NCBI GenBank assembly: GCA_014208095.1
Contig: JACHMT010000001.1
Location: 682,001 to 746,000, forward strand
Direction of reading: 5' to 3'
DNA: 64,000 nt
From: Actinospineispora eucalypti
GTDB taxonomy: Bacteria; Actinomycetota; Actinomycetes; Mycobacteriales; Pseudonocardiaceae
The position numbers and the translations under genes are program-made. Shown one piece after another: positions 1 to 8,309 of the stretch. The stretch's first letter is position 1. Each line of letters starts with the position of its first letter. The notes under the pieces were generated by a model, which saw only the letters and a list, made by a program, of their open reading frames with translations, ran no database searches and had not been told where the DNA came from.

Positions 1-396
1 AGCGCGGCCGACTACCACCGGTTCACCCAGATGCTGCTGGGCGGCGGCGCACTGAACGGCACCCGGGTGCTCGGCTCCCGCACGCTGGCCTACATGGCGC
101 GCAACCACCTGCCGGGCGACCAGGATCTCGAGCAATTCGGCCGACCGCTGTTCGCCGAGTCGCCGATGGCCGGGATGGGCTTCGGGCTGGGCTTCTCCGT
201 GGTGAAGGACGCGGCGGCGGTGCGGAACCTGTGCAGCGAGGGGGAGTTCGCCTGGGGCGGCGCGGCCAGCACCGCGTTCTGGGTGGACCCGCGCGAGGAG
301 CTGACCGCGCTGTTCTTCACCCAACTGCTACCGTCCAGCACCCATCCAATTCGGTCCGAGCTGCGGACCTTGGTCTACCAGGCGGTGGTCGACTGA
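1..396 (+). CDS. Serine hydrolase (beta-lactamase/esterase family), C-terminal part
   Basis: The reading frame is open from the first base of the window and ends at a TGA, so only the last 131 residues are present. The piece resembles the C-terminus of the serine beta-lactamase-like / EstB esterase family: a 'MLLGGGALNGTRVLG' helix-turn, then a Gly-rich strand 'GFGLGF' and a 'WGGAASTAFWVDP' strand that corresponds to the usual HxG-type region before the closing helix. The catalytic Ser-x-x-Lys lies upstream and cannot be checked. The stop overlaps the next start (TGATG), so the two genes are probably co-transcribed. The substrate is unknown; family assignment is moderately secure. Confidence 0.72.
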   Translation, partial: SAADYHRFTQMLLGGGALNGTRVLGSRTLAYMARNHLPGDQDLEQFGRPLFAESPMAGMGFGLGFSVVKDAAAVRNLCSEGEFAWGGAASTAFWVDPREELTALFFTQLLPSSTHPIRSELRTLVYQAVVD

Positions 397-797
397 TGGC
401 ACTGGCATTCGTGATCAAGGTGGTGGTCACGGCGGTAGCGCTGTGGATCGCCACCATGATCGTTCCCGGACTGGCGGTCGGCGGGGGTGACTCGTCCGCC
501 ATGATCCTCACGCTGCTCGTGGTCGCGCTGATCTTCGGCCTGGTCAACGCGGTGATCAAACCGATCGTGAAGACCGTCGGTTGCGCCTTCTACCTACTGA
601 CCCTGGGCCTGATCGGGCTGGTGGTGAACGCGCTGCTGTTCCTGCTGGTGGGCTGGATCGCCGACCAGCTGGGCGTGCCGTTCACCGTGGACGGGTTCTG
701 GGCGGCGTTCTGGGGCGCGATCGTGGTCGCTGTGGTCGGCTTCGTCCTCCACCTGATCATCCCCGACCGCTTCGACCAGCGCGGCGGGATCGGCTGA
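396..797 (+). CDS. Small four-TM protein, phage-holin-4-2 / DUF-type family
   Basis: This is a 133-residue integral membrane protein with four hydrophobic segments, at about residues 3-24, 32-52, 60-86 and 98-120. Charge is low apart from the short C-terminal tail (PDRFDQRGG). The hydrophobic pattern and the 'GLVNAVIKPIVK' loop after TM2 fit the chromosomally encoded 'phage holin family' membrane proteins that are common in actinobacteria and are not necessarily phage-derived. The ATG at 396 is chosen because it overlaps the upstream TGA (TGATG), which indicates translational coupling; longer upstream starts would lie inside the hydrolase gene. A cellular role is not established for this family. 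Confidence 0.75.
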   Translation: MALAFVIKVVVTAVALWIATMIVPGLAVGGGDSSAMILTLLVVALIFGLVNAVIKPIVKTVGCAFYLLTLGLIGLVVNALLFLLVGWIADQLGVPFTVDGFWAAFWGAIVVAVVGFVLHLIIPDRFDQRGGIG

Positions 798-846
798 ATT
801 CCCGAAACCGCCTCGGTGCACGGGCCGGGCATGGCAGTTTGGCCGG

Positions 847-1719
847 GTGCCGGGGAGACCGTTTCGGGGTAGCGAGGCGATCGCGACGGGCCGGCTGACC
901 CGCGGTCAGCTTCGAAATTCGCGATTCCGGCGGATCCACCCCGATGTGTACGCCCCGGCGGATCTCGAGCTGGACCTGGTTGCACGGTCCTTGGCGGCGT
1001 TCGAGTTCGCCAGGGACAAGGGCGGGGTGCTCGTCGGTTACTCGGCCGCCGCCCTGCTCGGGGCGGATTGCGCACCGCTGGATGCGCCCGCCGAGGTAGC
1101 GGTGGCCGTCCGCACGAACGCCCGGCCTGGCCTGCGCATCGTGCGCGCTCGCATCGAGGCCGGGGACGTCGTGGCGCGGTGGGCGTGCCGGGTGACGACA
1201 CCGTTGCGAACCGCGTGGGACCTGGCCCGCCGGTTGGATCTAGTCGAAGCGGTGGTGGCGGTCGACGCGTTGGCTCGGAAGGGACGGTTCGCGCCGTCCG
1301 AGCTGCTGGCGCGGCGCGCGAAAGCGCCCGCCGCGCGGGGGTGCCGGCGGCTGGACGGGGTGGTGGAGCTGGCGAATCCCCGAGCGGAATCGCCGATGGA
1401 AACTCGGCTACGGCTCGCGCTGCGCCGGGCCGGCCTGCCGATGCCGCGCGTGCAGTACCAGGTTTGCGACGAGCACGATTATGTGGTGGCCCGGGTGGAC
1501 CTGGCCTACCCGGCGGCCAAGCTGGCCGTCGAGTACGACGGCGCGGTCCACTACGACCCGATCGTCCACGAACGCGATCGTCGCCGGGACAACGACCTCG
1601 CCGACCTCGGCTGGCACGTGATGCATCTGTGCGCGCAGGACGCTCTGCCCTCACAGATGCAACACACCGTGGCACGGATACGCGCTCAGTTGGGGATGCG
1701 GACACCCAGGGGCGGCTGA
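847..1719 (+). CDS. DUF559 (Vsr-like nuclease fold) protein with AbiEi-like N-terminus
   Basis: A 290-residue protein starting at GTG. The N-terminal half begins with a winged-helix-like segment ('LTRGQLRNSRFRRIHPDVY') and a region resembling type IV toxin-antitoxin AbiEi-type proteins. The C-terminal third is DUF559-like, a PD-(D/E)xK nuclease fold: 'ESPMETRLRLAL' supplies the early Glu, 'VDLAYPAAKLAVEYDG' the Asp and Glu-x-Asp of the core, followed by a basic 'ERDRRRDNDL' helix. Such genes are frequent single-copy accessory genes in actinobacteria, and their biological role is not proven. No toxin partner is adjacent. The gene ends inside a strong hairpin shared with the convergent P450 gene. 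Confidence 0.7.
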   Translation: MPGRPFRGSEAIATGRLTRGQLRNSRFRRIHPDVYAPADLELDLVARSLAAFEFARDKGGVLVGYSAAALLGADCAPLDAPAEVAVAVRTNARPGLRIVRARIEAGDVVARWACRVTTPLRTAWDLARRLDLVEAVVAVDALARKGRFAPSELLARRAKAPAARGCRRLDGVVELANPRAESPMETRLRLALRRAGLPMPRVQYQVCDEHDYVVARVDLAYPAAKLAVEYDGAVHYDPIVHERDRRRDNDLADLGWHVMHLCAQDALPSQMQHTVARIRAQLGMRTPRGG

Positions 1720-1756
1720 AGGCTGTTACGCCCGACCAAAACAGCCATCAGCCGCC
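1711..1756. terminator. Bidirectional hairpin between convergent genes
   Basis: The arms 1711-1727 and 1740-1756 pair over 17 bp with one mismatch, around a 12-nt loop. The left arm contains the TGA of the DUF559 gene, and the right arm ends 10 bp before the stop of the P450 gene on the other strand. There is no strong T-tract, as is usual in high-GC actinobacteria. Confidence 0.7.
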
Positions 1757-1765
1757 ACTCGATGG

Positions 1766-3076
1766 TTAGCCCGCCGGGATGGGCGCGGCCAGGCGGGCGG
1801 GGACCGAGGTGTAGCCGCGCAGGTTGGTGGTGGGGCGGCGCTGGGGTGCGCCGACCAGCGAGAGCTCCGGGAACCGCTGGTAGAGGGCGCGCAGGGCGAC
1901 CTCGCCTTCCATGCGGGCCAGGGAGGCGCCCAGGCAGTGGTGCACGCCGGAGGAGAACGAGAGGTGCTTGCCGGCGTTCTCCCGGGTGATGTCGAAGCGG
2001 TTGGGGTCGGTGAACACCCGGGGGTCCCGGTTCGCGCCGCCGAGCAGCAGGACCACGAAGTCCTCCGGCTCCAGCGCGATACCGGCGATCTCGGTCTCCC
2101 GCAGCGCGCGCCGGGCGGTGCGCTGCACCGGCGAGTCGAACCGGAGCATCTCGTCCACCGCGTTCGGCCACAGTTCCGGCCGGTCGGCCAGCAGGGCGCG
2201 TTGCTCGGGGTGCCGGTCCAGCAGGGCGATACCGGTGCCCAGCAGGTTCACCGTGGTCTCGAAGCCGGCGGCCAGCACGAGCAGCGCGGTGGCCAGCAGC
2301 TCGGTCTCGGTGAGCTGATCGTCGTCCTCGGCGTTCACCAGCTGGCTCAGGATGTCCTCGCCGGGGTTGCGGCGCAGCTCGACGAAGTGCCCGCGCAGCC
2401 AGTCCAGCAGCGCGTCGATGCCCTCCTGCGCGCGATGGAACTGGCGCAGGCTCATCCCGGGGTCCAACGACGTCGCGGCGTCGTCACCCCAGCGCAGGAA
2501 GTGCTCGCGCATGGATGTCGGCGCGCCCAGGATCTCGCAGATCACGATCACCGGCAGCTGGGCGGCGTAGCGCCGGACCAGGTCGACCTGCCGGTTGCCG
2601 TCCTTGGCCAGCTCGTCGAGCAGCTCGGTGGAGATCTGTTCGGTGCGCTCGCGCAGCGCGTTGACCGCGCGCACGGTGAACGCCCGGGTGACCAGCTTGC
2701 GGTAGCGGCTGTGTACCGGCGGGTCCACGGCCAGCATGGACGGCGGCTCGATCACGCTGCGCGCCGCGCCGGACTCGAACCAGCCCAGCACCGCGCGCAG
2801 TGGGCGCGGTCCGCCGCCGAAGGCCACCGTGCCCATCGCGTCCGAGCGCAGCACCTCGGTGGCCACCGCGTGGTGCACGGTGATCCGCCCGCCGGCCAAC
2901 CCGCTGGCGAACGGCTCGGGCACCCGCAGGCCCTCGTAGTAGGGGTAAGGGTCCGCGTTCACCGCGGGATCGGTGAGCAGCCGGGCGCCCGGGTTGCCCC
3001 GGCGCAGTTCGCGCTTGAGCACCAGCCGGATGAGTCCGTGCGTCGCCGCCCACCGCGCCGTGTCTGGAAGCCGCAT
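1766..3076 (-). CDS. Cytochrome P450, CYP140-like
   Basis: A 436-residue soluble P450 monooxygenase. Diagnostic motifs are the I-helix oxygen-binding 'AAGFETT' (about residue 268), the K-helix ExxR as 'EMLR' (about 308) and the heme-binding loop 'FSSGVHHCLGA' with the thiolate Cys near residue 379. The N-terminus ('ARWAATHGLIRLVLK' then 'DPAVNADPYPYYEGLR') resembles mycobacterial CYP140, so the substrate is probably lipid-like, but it is not known. The ATG at 3076 is preferred over the longer reading because a good -35/-10 promoter places the transcription start on this ATG. The gene lies 38 bp downstream of tenA on the same strand but has its own promoter. No ferredoxin gene is nearby. Confidence 0.9.
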   Translation of the reverse strand: MRLPDTARWAATHGLIRLVLKRELRRGNPGARLLTDPAVNADPYPYYEGLRVPEPFASGLAGGRITVHHAVATEVLRSDAMGTVAFGGGPRPLRAVLGWFESGAARSVIEPPSMLAVDPPVHSRYRKLVTRAFTVRAVNALRERTEQISTELLDELAKDGNRQVDLVRRYAAQLPVIVICEILGAPTSMREHFLRWGDDAATSLDPGMSLRQFHRAQEGIDALLDWLRGHFVELRRNPGEDILSQLVNAEDDDQLTETELLATALLVLAAGFETTVNLLGTGIALLDRHPEQRALLADRPELWPNAVDEMLRFDSPVQRTARRALRETEIAGIALEPEDFVVLLLGGANRDPRVFTDPNRFDITRENAGKHLSFSSGVHHCLGASLARMEGEVALRALYQRFPELSLVGAPQRRPTTNLRGYTSVPARLAAPIPAG

Positions 3077-3077
3077 A

Positions 3078-3090
3078 CGTACACCGTACG
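3078..3090. promoter_or_regulatory. Candidate operator CGTAC-N3-GTACG
   Basis: A perfect 13-bp dyad with 5-bp arms and a 3-bp centre covers the -10 box of the P450 promoter, the position expected for a repressor. The same dyad occurs at 9617-9629 upstream of another P450 gene. Confidence 0.45.
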
Positions 3091-3111
3091 GGCGAATTCT
3101 CAAGTGGCCAA
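3083..3111 (-). promoter_or_regulatory. Leaderless promoter of the CYP140-like P450
   Basis: On the minus strand: -35 TTGGCC (3106-3111), 17-bp spacer, -10 TACGGT (3083-3088), then 6 nt to the ATG at 3076. This matches the TANNNT-N6-start arrangement of actinobacterial leaderless mRNAs. The -35 overlaps the final codons of tenA. Confidence 0.65.
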
Positions 3112-3114
3112 GCC

Positions 3115-3777
3115 TCAGATCGGCCAAGCTTCCCGGCGGTAACCGGCGTCCCAGAACATCCACTCGTAGCGGGACGTGGTGAGGAAGTGCTCGGCCACCC
3201 GCTCGCTCTCGGCCGGGGCGAGCTCGGCGCCGACCCGGTCGGTGAGCGCCAGCACCGCGTCAACCACGGCCTGGAACTCGTCGCCGCCGTACATGGCGAT
3301 CCACCGGGCGTACAGCGGGTCCGGGGAGGACCGGGCGAGCAGCTCCTCACCCACCCGCGCGTAGATCCAGTAGCACGGCAGCACCGCGCCCAGGCCCTCG
3401 GCGAACGAGCCGTTGTGCGTGGTCGCCAGCAGGTAGCTGATGTAGGCCCGGGTGGTCGGCGCGACCGGCTCGGCGGCGGCCTCCTCCGGCGAGCTGCCCA
3501 GCGCGTCCATCAGCTCGGCGTGCAGCTCCCGCTCGGCCGCGATGGCGCCGGCGGCGTGCTCGGCGAACATCACCGTGTCCGCCTCGGTCGGCGCCTTGGC
3601 CGCACACACCGCCAGCGCCCGGGCGTACCCGCGCAGGTAGTGCGCGTCCTGCACGATGTAGTGGCGGAACGACTCGCGGGGCAGCGTTCCGTCGGTCAAA
3701 CCGGTGACGAACGGCTGCGCCAGCACCGCGCGGTAGATGTGTTCGATGCTGGACCAGAGCCGCCCGGAGTACGTCAT
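3115..3777 (-). CDS. tenA: TenA/Thi-4 family aminopyrimidine aminohydrolase (thiaminase II)
   Basis: A 220-residue cytoplasmic all-helical protein of the TenA (heme-oxygenase-like fold) family, which hydrolyses amino-HMP from degraded thiamin for salvage. Visible hallmarks are 'HYIVQDAHYL' in the early helix, a Cys near residue 134 in 'LPCYWIY' (equivalent to the catalytic Cys135 of Bacillus TenA) and the C-terminal 'EWMFWDAGYRREAWP'. The ATG at 3777 gives the normal family length; the longer reading adds 75 unrelated residues. A TACAGT box lies 8 nt upstream (3786-3791) and could drive a near-leaderless mRNA. No other thiamin genes are adjacent. The downstream P450 is on the same strand but has its own promoter. 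Confidence 0.88.
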   Translation of the reverse strand: MTYSGRLWSSIEHIYRAVLAQPFVTGLTDGTLPRESFRHYIVQDAHYLRGYARALAVCAAKAPTEADTVMFAEHAAGAIAAERELHAELMDALGSSPEEAAAEPVAPTTRAYISYLLATTHNGSFAEGLGAVLPCYWIYARVGEELLARSSPDPLYARWIAMYGGDEFQAVVDAVLALTDRVGAELAPAESERVAEHFLTTSRYEWMFWDAGYRREAWPI

Positions 3778-3934
3778 GGCTACCGACTGTAGTTTCTCGA
3801 CTACCCAGATGCCACGAGGTTGTTGTCTCAGATACGTGACTGCCGCCGACGTCTGGGTAACCATGGAGCTAGCCATATGCGACTCAGCGCAGAGGCGCCG
3901 CCGAATTTTTGCCGACCCAGGCGGAGGTGCCCGG

Positions 3935-4153
3935 ATGTCCGTGCTCAACCCGTTGGACCACCACGAGCGGATGCGGTTGCGCGCGGCCGCGTTCCGCGCC
4001 ACCCGGGTATACCCGGGGCCGGTCGGTGAGCTGCTCTCCCGCGAGCTGCTCTCCTGGGAGGAGTTCGGCTATCGGCTCGGGTCCCGCGGCCTGGTGATGG
4101 GCATCGTGGACGCCGTGATGAACGCCGAGATCGCCCAGACCGAAGCCGCCTGA
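3935..4153 (+). CDS. Small conserved-looking hypothetical protein (72 aa)
   Basis: This gene was not recognised as a named family. It encodes 72 residues that are mainly helical and amphipathic, with Arg-rich patches ('ERMRLRAAAFRATR') and an 'LLSWEEFGYRLG' segment; there is no membrane segment or Cys. The ATG at 3935 is chosen because a GGAGG Shine-Dalgarno (3923-3927) sits 7 nt upstream. It is divergent from tenA, with about 157 bp between them. The stop codon is the first base pair region of a long palindromic element. Similar short helical proteins are common in Pseudonocardiaceae; the function is unknown. Confidence 0.6.
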   Translation: MSVLNPLDHHERMRLRAAAFRATRVYPGPVGELLSRELLSWEEFGYRLGSRGLVMGIVDAVMNAEIAQTEAA

Positions 4154-4200
4154 CCCGTGAGTGATTTGTGTGGCTGTAGCCACACAAATCACTCACGGGT
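4153..4200. repeat. Perfect 23-bp palindromic element (REP-like), copy 1
   Basis: The arms 4153-4175 and 4178-4200 are perfect inverted repeats around a 2-nt centre. The outer part is CCCGTGAGTG / CACTCACGGG and the inner part GTGTGGCT / AGCCACAC. It starts at the stop of the small + strand gene and ends in the stop codon of the convergent - strand gene, so it may act as a bidirectional terminator. A related copy lies at 19405-19446. Confidence 0.8.
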
Positions 4201-6599
4201 CAGCGGATCAGGCCGTCGGCGGCGTCCCGGCGGTCCTCGTCGTCCGAGCTGCGCCGCCGGGTCGTGGTCCGGTCGTCGTCCTCGCCCCGGTCCCGGGTGT
4301 TGGCCGTGGCCGTCCGCCTCGGCGTGACGCGGGTGCGCGGCGGCGGCTTGTAGGTCGCCCTCGGCTTGGGGGGTGTCGGGGTGACCACCGGCGGAGGTGG
4401 CGGCGGCGTGCTGTACGGCACCGGCGGAGCGCTGTACGGCACCGACGACGGCACCGCCCCGGCGCCGGCCGAGAACGGGTCGGTGGACGGCGCGACGCTC
4501 GGTGCGACCTCGCTCGGCGTGGTCACCTCGCTGTACGGCACGGAGTTGGGGATGTCGCTGGTGTCGGTGCTGGACTTCATCGCGCTCAGCCCGAGGATCC
4601 CGGCCAGCACCACCACGCCGGCCAGCAGCCAGGCGAGCTTGCGGTTCGACTGGGCGGTGGCCGCCTCTTCCTCGGGCGACTGCGCGGGCACTTTCGGCAC
4701 CGGTGCGGACATGGAAGCCATGTCCATCGGGCCGGACATGTCCACCGGGTTCATCGGACCCGACATGTTGACCTGGTGCATCGGACCGGACATGTTGGCG
4801 GGGTGTATTGGCCCGGACATGTTGCCCGGGTGCATCGGTCCGGCCATCCGGTCGTCGTAGGCAGGCATCACCGTCGTTGCCGCCGCATCCCAGTCGTCCT
4901 CCCGCACCGGCGGAGGTGGAGGACCGCCTGGGCTCGGGGAATCATCCACTGTTCCCGGCGCGGCCGCCACCCCGGCTCCCGTGCCGGGCGGTTTGGGTGC
5001 ATCGGCGCCGGTCCGCGCGCCGTCCGGACCGCCGGCGGCCGCGGCCGCCCCGATCCCGGCGGCCGCCGAGGCGGCTCCCGCCGCGCCGAAGGCAGCGGCT
5101 CCCGCGCGCTCGGGCGGCGAGTCGCTCGGCGCCGGGGCCGGGCCGTAGGGGGTGGAGGAGAACGCCGCCGGTTTGGCCGGTGGCTCGGGCTCGTCGCGCT
5201 CGGTGTCCGTGGACCGGACGGGGAGCGGTGGCCGGGCCGGCGGCCCCGACTTGGCCACCGGCTTGGCGTCCTCGGCCGGTGCGTCGTCGGGCTTCGCCGG
5301 TTCGGGCGCATCCTCGTCGGATGCGGCGGAGCTGGCGTCGTCGCCGGACCCGCCCGGGTCGTCGGTGGGGCCGGAAGTGCTCGCGGGCTCGTCCCGCTCG
5401 GGTTCGGTGGATCGGACCGGTCGGGGCGGCGGCGCTTCGGCCGCATCCTCGGCGGGCTCGGCCCGTTCGACCTCGGCGGCCTCGACCTCGGGCTCGTGTA
5501 CCGGCGCCGGCGGACGGGCGGGCGTGGCCGGACGGTCGTCCTGGTCCCACTCTTCTGAATTGTGGCCGTCCGGACCGCGGTTCTCGGGTGCTTGGCCGTT
5601 GGGTCCCCGGTTTTCGGGGGCACGGCTGTCCGGACCGCGGTTCTCCGGAGTCTGGTTCTCCGGCGTCGGGGATTCGGGCGTGCGGTCGTCCGACTTCCGG
5701 TTCTCCGCCGGCCGGTTCTCCGGGCTGCGGGCCGGCGACGGTGGTTCGGTGGGGCGGCTGCGGGTGGCCACCTGAGCCCGGTCGGGGGCGTTCATCGGCC
5801 GGCCGGGCGGGCGACCCGCGCCGGTCGGAGCGCCGACGGGGCGGGGCCCGCCGTCCGGACGTGCCCCATTTTCCGGTCGAGCTCCGTTCCCCTGGCGTGG
5901 TCCGCCGTCCTGGCGTGGTCCGCCCTTCGGCCGGGGTCCGGGTTCCGAGCGCGGACCGCTGTCTCGCGGCGGGCCGTTCTCCGGACGCGGGCCGTTCGCG
6001 GGCCGGGGACCGTTGTCCCCGCGTGGTCCGTTTTCCGGACGGGGCGCCTTTTCCTGGCGCGACCCGTTGTCGGGGCCGGGCGCGTTCGCCGGGCGAGGTG
6101 CGTTCGCCGGGCGTGGTGCGTTGTCCCCGCGCGGCCCGTTCTCGGGGCGGGGCGGGGACGCGGGGCGGGGGGCGTTCTCGCGGCGGGCGTTCTCCGGTCG
6201 GGGGCCGTTGTCGCCGCGAGGTCCGTTCGCGGGGCGGCCTCCGTTCCCGGGGCCGGGCGGGTTGGTCGGTCGGGGTGTGTTGTCGCCGCGGGGTCCGTTC
6301 GCCGGGCGGGGGGCGGCGCCGTTGGGTGGGACGGGGCCGTGCGGGCGCACCGGACCCCTCGGCGGTGCGCCCTTCGCCGGCGGTGCGCCGTTGGCGGGGC
6401 GTGCACTTCCGGGGCCGGGACCAGGGCCGTTCGGGCGTCCCGGACGGCTTCCGCCGTTGCCGGGCACCGGGCCGTCGCCGTCGATCGGATCGCCGCTGGC
6501 CGAGGCAAAGTAGTCGTCAAAGTCCTCGGGCTCGCGGCGGGTTTGCCCCGGTCGTCGTGCCTCGTCCAATGCCATCCCCTGCGCCGCCTCGGTGGTCAT
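4200..6599 (-). CDS. Pro/Gly/Asn-rich disordered protein with one TM segment
   Basis: The function was not recognised. From the start used here the product is 799 residues; an in-frame ATG at 6662 would add 21 residues, and one at 6575 would remove 8. The first roughly 380 residues are low-complexity repeats of 'NGPRP', 'ENGPRGD' and 'PENRGPD' type, followed by an Ala/Pro/Glu-rich stretch and five 9-residue 'MSGPMHPxN' repeats (27-bp DNA repeats). One TM helix ('LAWLLAGVVVLAGILGLSA') lies about 145 residues from the C-terminus with a basic residue pair just before it, predicting N-in/C-out. The exported tail is Pro-rich then Arg/Asp-rich and could span the wall. It lies downstream of fadD on the same strand. 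No Shine-Dalgarno decides the start. Confidence 0.6.
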   Translation of the reverse strand: MTTEAAQGMALDEARRPGQTRREPEDFDDYFASASGDPIDGDGPVPGNGGSRPGRPNGPGPGPGSARPANGAPPAKGAPPRGPVRPHGPVPPNGAAPRPANGPRGDNTPRPTNPPGPGNGGRPANGPRGDNGPRPENARRENAPRPASPPRPENGPRGDNAPRPANAPRPANAPGPDNGSRQEKAPRPENGPRGDNGPRPANGPRPENGPPRDSGPRSEPGPRPKGGPRQDGGPRQGNGARPENGARPDGGPRPVGAPTGAGRPPGRPMNAPDRAQVATRSRPTEPPSPARSPENRPAENRKSDDRTPESPTPENQTPENRGPDSRAPENRGPNGQAPENRGPDGHNSEEWDQDDRPATPARPPAPVHEPEVEAAEVERAEPAEDAAEAPPPRPVRSTEPERDEPASTSGPTDDPGGSGDDASSAASDEDAPEPAKPDDAPAEDAKPVAKSGPPARPPLPVRSTDTERDEPEPPAKPAAFSSTPYGPAPAPSDSPPERAGAAAFGAAGAASAAAGIGAAAAAGGPDGARTGADAPKPPGTGAGVAAAPGTVDDSPSPGGPPPPPVREDDWDAAATTVMPAYDDRMAGPMHPGNMSGPIHPANMSGPMHQVNMSGPMNPVDMSGPMDMASMSAPVPKVPAQSPEEEAATAQSNRKLAWLLAGVVVLAGILGLSAMKSSTDTSDIPNSVPYSEVTTPSEVAPSVAPSTDPFSAGAGAVPSSVPYSAPPVPYSTPPPPPPVVTPTPPKPRATYKPPPRTRVTPRRTATANTRDRGEDDDRTTTRRRSSDDEDRRDAADGLIR

Positions 6600-6689
6600 C
6601 AGGTACGCGCCAAGCCCGGTTCGGTCGAACGCGAACGTGCACCACGGTCTCACGTGCGCCATCTGGGCGACACAGGGGGCCGGCCGAAT

Positions 6690-8309
6690 TCACCTCAGGC
6701 GCTCACGTAACTCACGCTTTAGCACCTTGCCGGCAGCGGACACCGGGATTGAATCCACCAGGTGTAGTTCGCGCAAGTGTTTATACGGCGGCAGATCAGC
6801 GTTAACCGAGGCCCGCAGCGCCTCGGGGTCCAGGTCGGCGCCGGGGCCGGGTACCACGAACCCCACCGGCAACTCGCCGGCGGCCGGGTCGGGCCGGCCG
6901 ACCACGGCGGCGGCGGCCACCCCGGGCCGGCCGAACAGCTTCTCCTCCAGCTCCCTCGGGTACACGTTGTAGCCCTTGTAGAGGAGCATGTCCTTCTTGC
7001 GGTCCACGATGGACAGGTAGCCGTCGTCGTCCAGCACGCCGATGTCGCCGGTGTGCAGCCAGCCGTCCACCAGCACCGCCGCCGTCTCCTCCGGGCGGTT
7101 CCGGTAGCCGAGCATGACCTGCGGTCCCTGGATGCACACCTCGCCGGGCTGGCCGGGGGGCAGCGGTTCCTCGGAGCCGTCCGCCACCACCTTGATCCGG
7201 GTGTCGTACACCGGCAACCCGACCGAACCGATCTTGCGCACCGCCGAGCGGGCGGCCGGGCCGGCGGTGGCGCCCATGGTCACCTCGGTCAGCCCGTAGC
7301 CCTCGCCGATCACCGCGTCCTCGCCGAACCGCGCGCGCAGCACCTTGATCAGCTCGACCGGCAGCGGCGCGGCGCCGGAGGTGAGGCCGAGGACGCCGGA
7401 GAGGTCGCGGGTGGCGAAGTCCGGGTGCGCGGCCAGCGCGGCGAACAGCGGCGGCGCGCCTCCCATGCCGGTCACCCGGAACTTCTCCGCGTCGGCCAGG
7501 TAGCGGCCGGGGTCGAAGCGCTGGTGCAGCACCTGGGTGGCCCCGGCCAGCATGGACACGTTCAGGCTGCCGATGGTGCCCATGGCGTGGAACCACGGGG
7601 TCAGGTTGATCGCCACACCGGTGCCCAGCCGCCCCGGGTACTCGCCCGGATCACCCATCTGGTCCAGCCACAGCCCACCGGAATCGTCCACCTTGGGCAC
7701 CGAACCCGAACCCCAGCAGGCGTACTGCAGCGTGTTCACCACGACGTTGCGGTGCGGGATGCGCACGCCCTTGGACCGCCCGGTGGTGCCGCCGGTGTAG
7801 CCGAGGTGGGCCAGGTCGCGCGCCGGGTCGATCGCGACCCGAGGGCGGGTGGTCGGCTGGTCGGCGAGGAAGTCCTCGAACTCGTCGCCGAGCAGCACCA
7901 CGCGGCGCACCGAGGTCTGGGCCAGCGCCGCCTGCAGGGCCGGCGCGGCCGGGGCGAAGGAGACCGCGAGCACCGCGCCCGAGTCGGCCAGCTGGGCGGC
8001 CAGGTCGGCCGGCGGGAGCAACGGGTTGGCCGGGCTGTACGTGGCGCCGGCCAGCAGGATGCCGTGGTAGGCGACGGCGAACTCCGGGCAGTTGGCCAGG
8101 TGCACCGCCACCACGTCGCCGGTGCCCACCCCGGCAGCCCGCAGCCCGTGGGCGAACGCGCAGGCCCGGCGGTACAGCTCGGCGTAGGAGAGCTCGCGGC
8201 CGTCCATGTGTAAGGCCACCCGCTCGCCCCAGCGGGCCGCCGCGCCGGCCAGGATCGCGCCGGCCGGGACGTCCGGATACTCCAGGCTGCCGGGCGAGGA
8301 GACGATCAC
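6690..8309 (-). CDS. AMP-forming fatty-acyl-CoA synthetase (FadD-like)
   Basis: A 539-residue adenylate-forming enzyme that activates a carboxylic acid through an acyl-AMP to the CoA thioester. Motifs in order are the P-loop 'YTGGTTGRSKG' (A3, about residue 170), 'GYGLTEVTMG' (A5), 'WLHTGDIG' with 'DRKKDMLLYKGYNVYP' (A7-A8 hinge) and 'SAAGKVLKRELR' carrying the A10 catalytic Lys near the C-terminus, so it looks complete. The GTG start overlaps the stop of the upstream P450 gene (GTGA), showing tight coupling. Together with two P450s and an epoxide hydrolase upstream, it probably activates an oxidised lipid chain; the substrate cannot be read from the sequence. Confidence 0.88.
   Translation of the reverse strand: MIVSSPGSLEYPDVPAGAILAGAAARWGERVALHMDGRELSYAELYRRACAFAHGLRAAGVGTGDVVAVHLANCPEFAVAYHGILLAGATYSPANPLLPPADLAAQLADSGAVLAVSFAPAAPALQAALAQTSVRRVVLLGDEFEDFLADQPTTRPRVAIDPARDLAHLGYTGGTTGRSKGVRIPHRNVVVNTLQYACWGSGSVPKVDDSGGLWLDQMGDPGEYPGRLGTGVAINLTPWFHAMGTIGSLNVSMLAGATQVLHQRFDPGRYLADAEKFRVTGMGGAPPLFAALAAHPDFATRDLSGVLGLTSGAAPLPVELIKVLRARFGEDAVIGEGYGLTEVTMGATAGPAARSAVRKIGSVGLPVYDTRIKVVADGSEEPLPPGQPGEVCIQGPQVMLGYRNRPEETAAVLVDGWLHTGDIGVLDDDGYLSIVDRKKDMLLYKGYNVYPRELEEKLFGRPGVAAAAVVGRPDPAAGELPVGFVVPGPGADLDPEALRASVNADLPPYKHLRELHLVDSIPVSAAGKVLKRELRERLR

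Noticed and set aside
396..797. Phage remnant, because of similarity to 'phage holin family' proteins
   Set aside because: The family is widespread on actinobacterial chromosomes, and there are no integrase, att sites or other phage genes nearby.
590..1705. Long minus-strand ORF (371 codons) opposite the 4-TM and DUF559 genes
   Set aside because: It is Arg/Pro/Ala-rich throughout with no domain, and lies antisense to two genes with recognisable features; this is the usual shadow of high-GC third positions.
4161..6805. Several long plus-strand ORFs opposite the Pro-rich protein gene
   Set aside because: Their composition (Arg/Gly/Val repeats) mirrors the codon repeats of the minus-strand gene. 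The minus-strand reading has a clear TM helix and organised repeats, so it is the real one, although its function is unknown.
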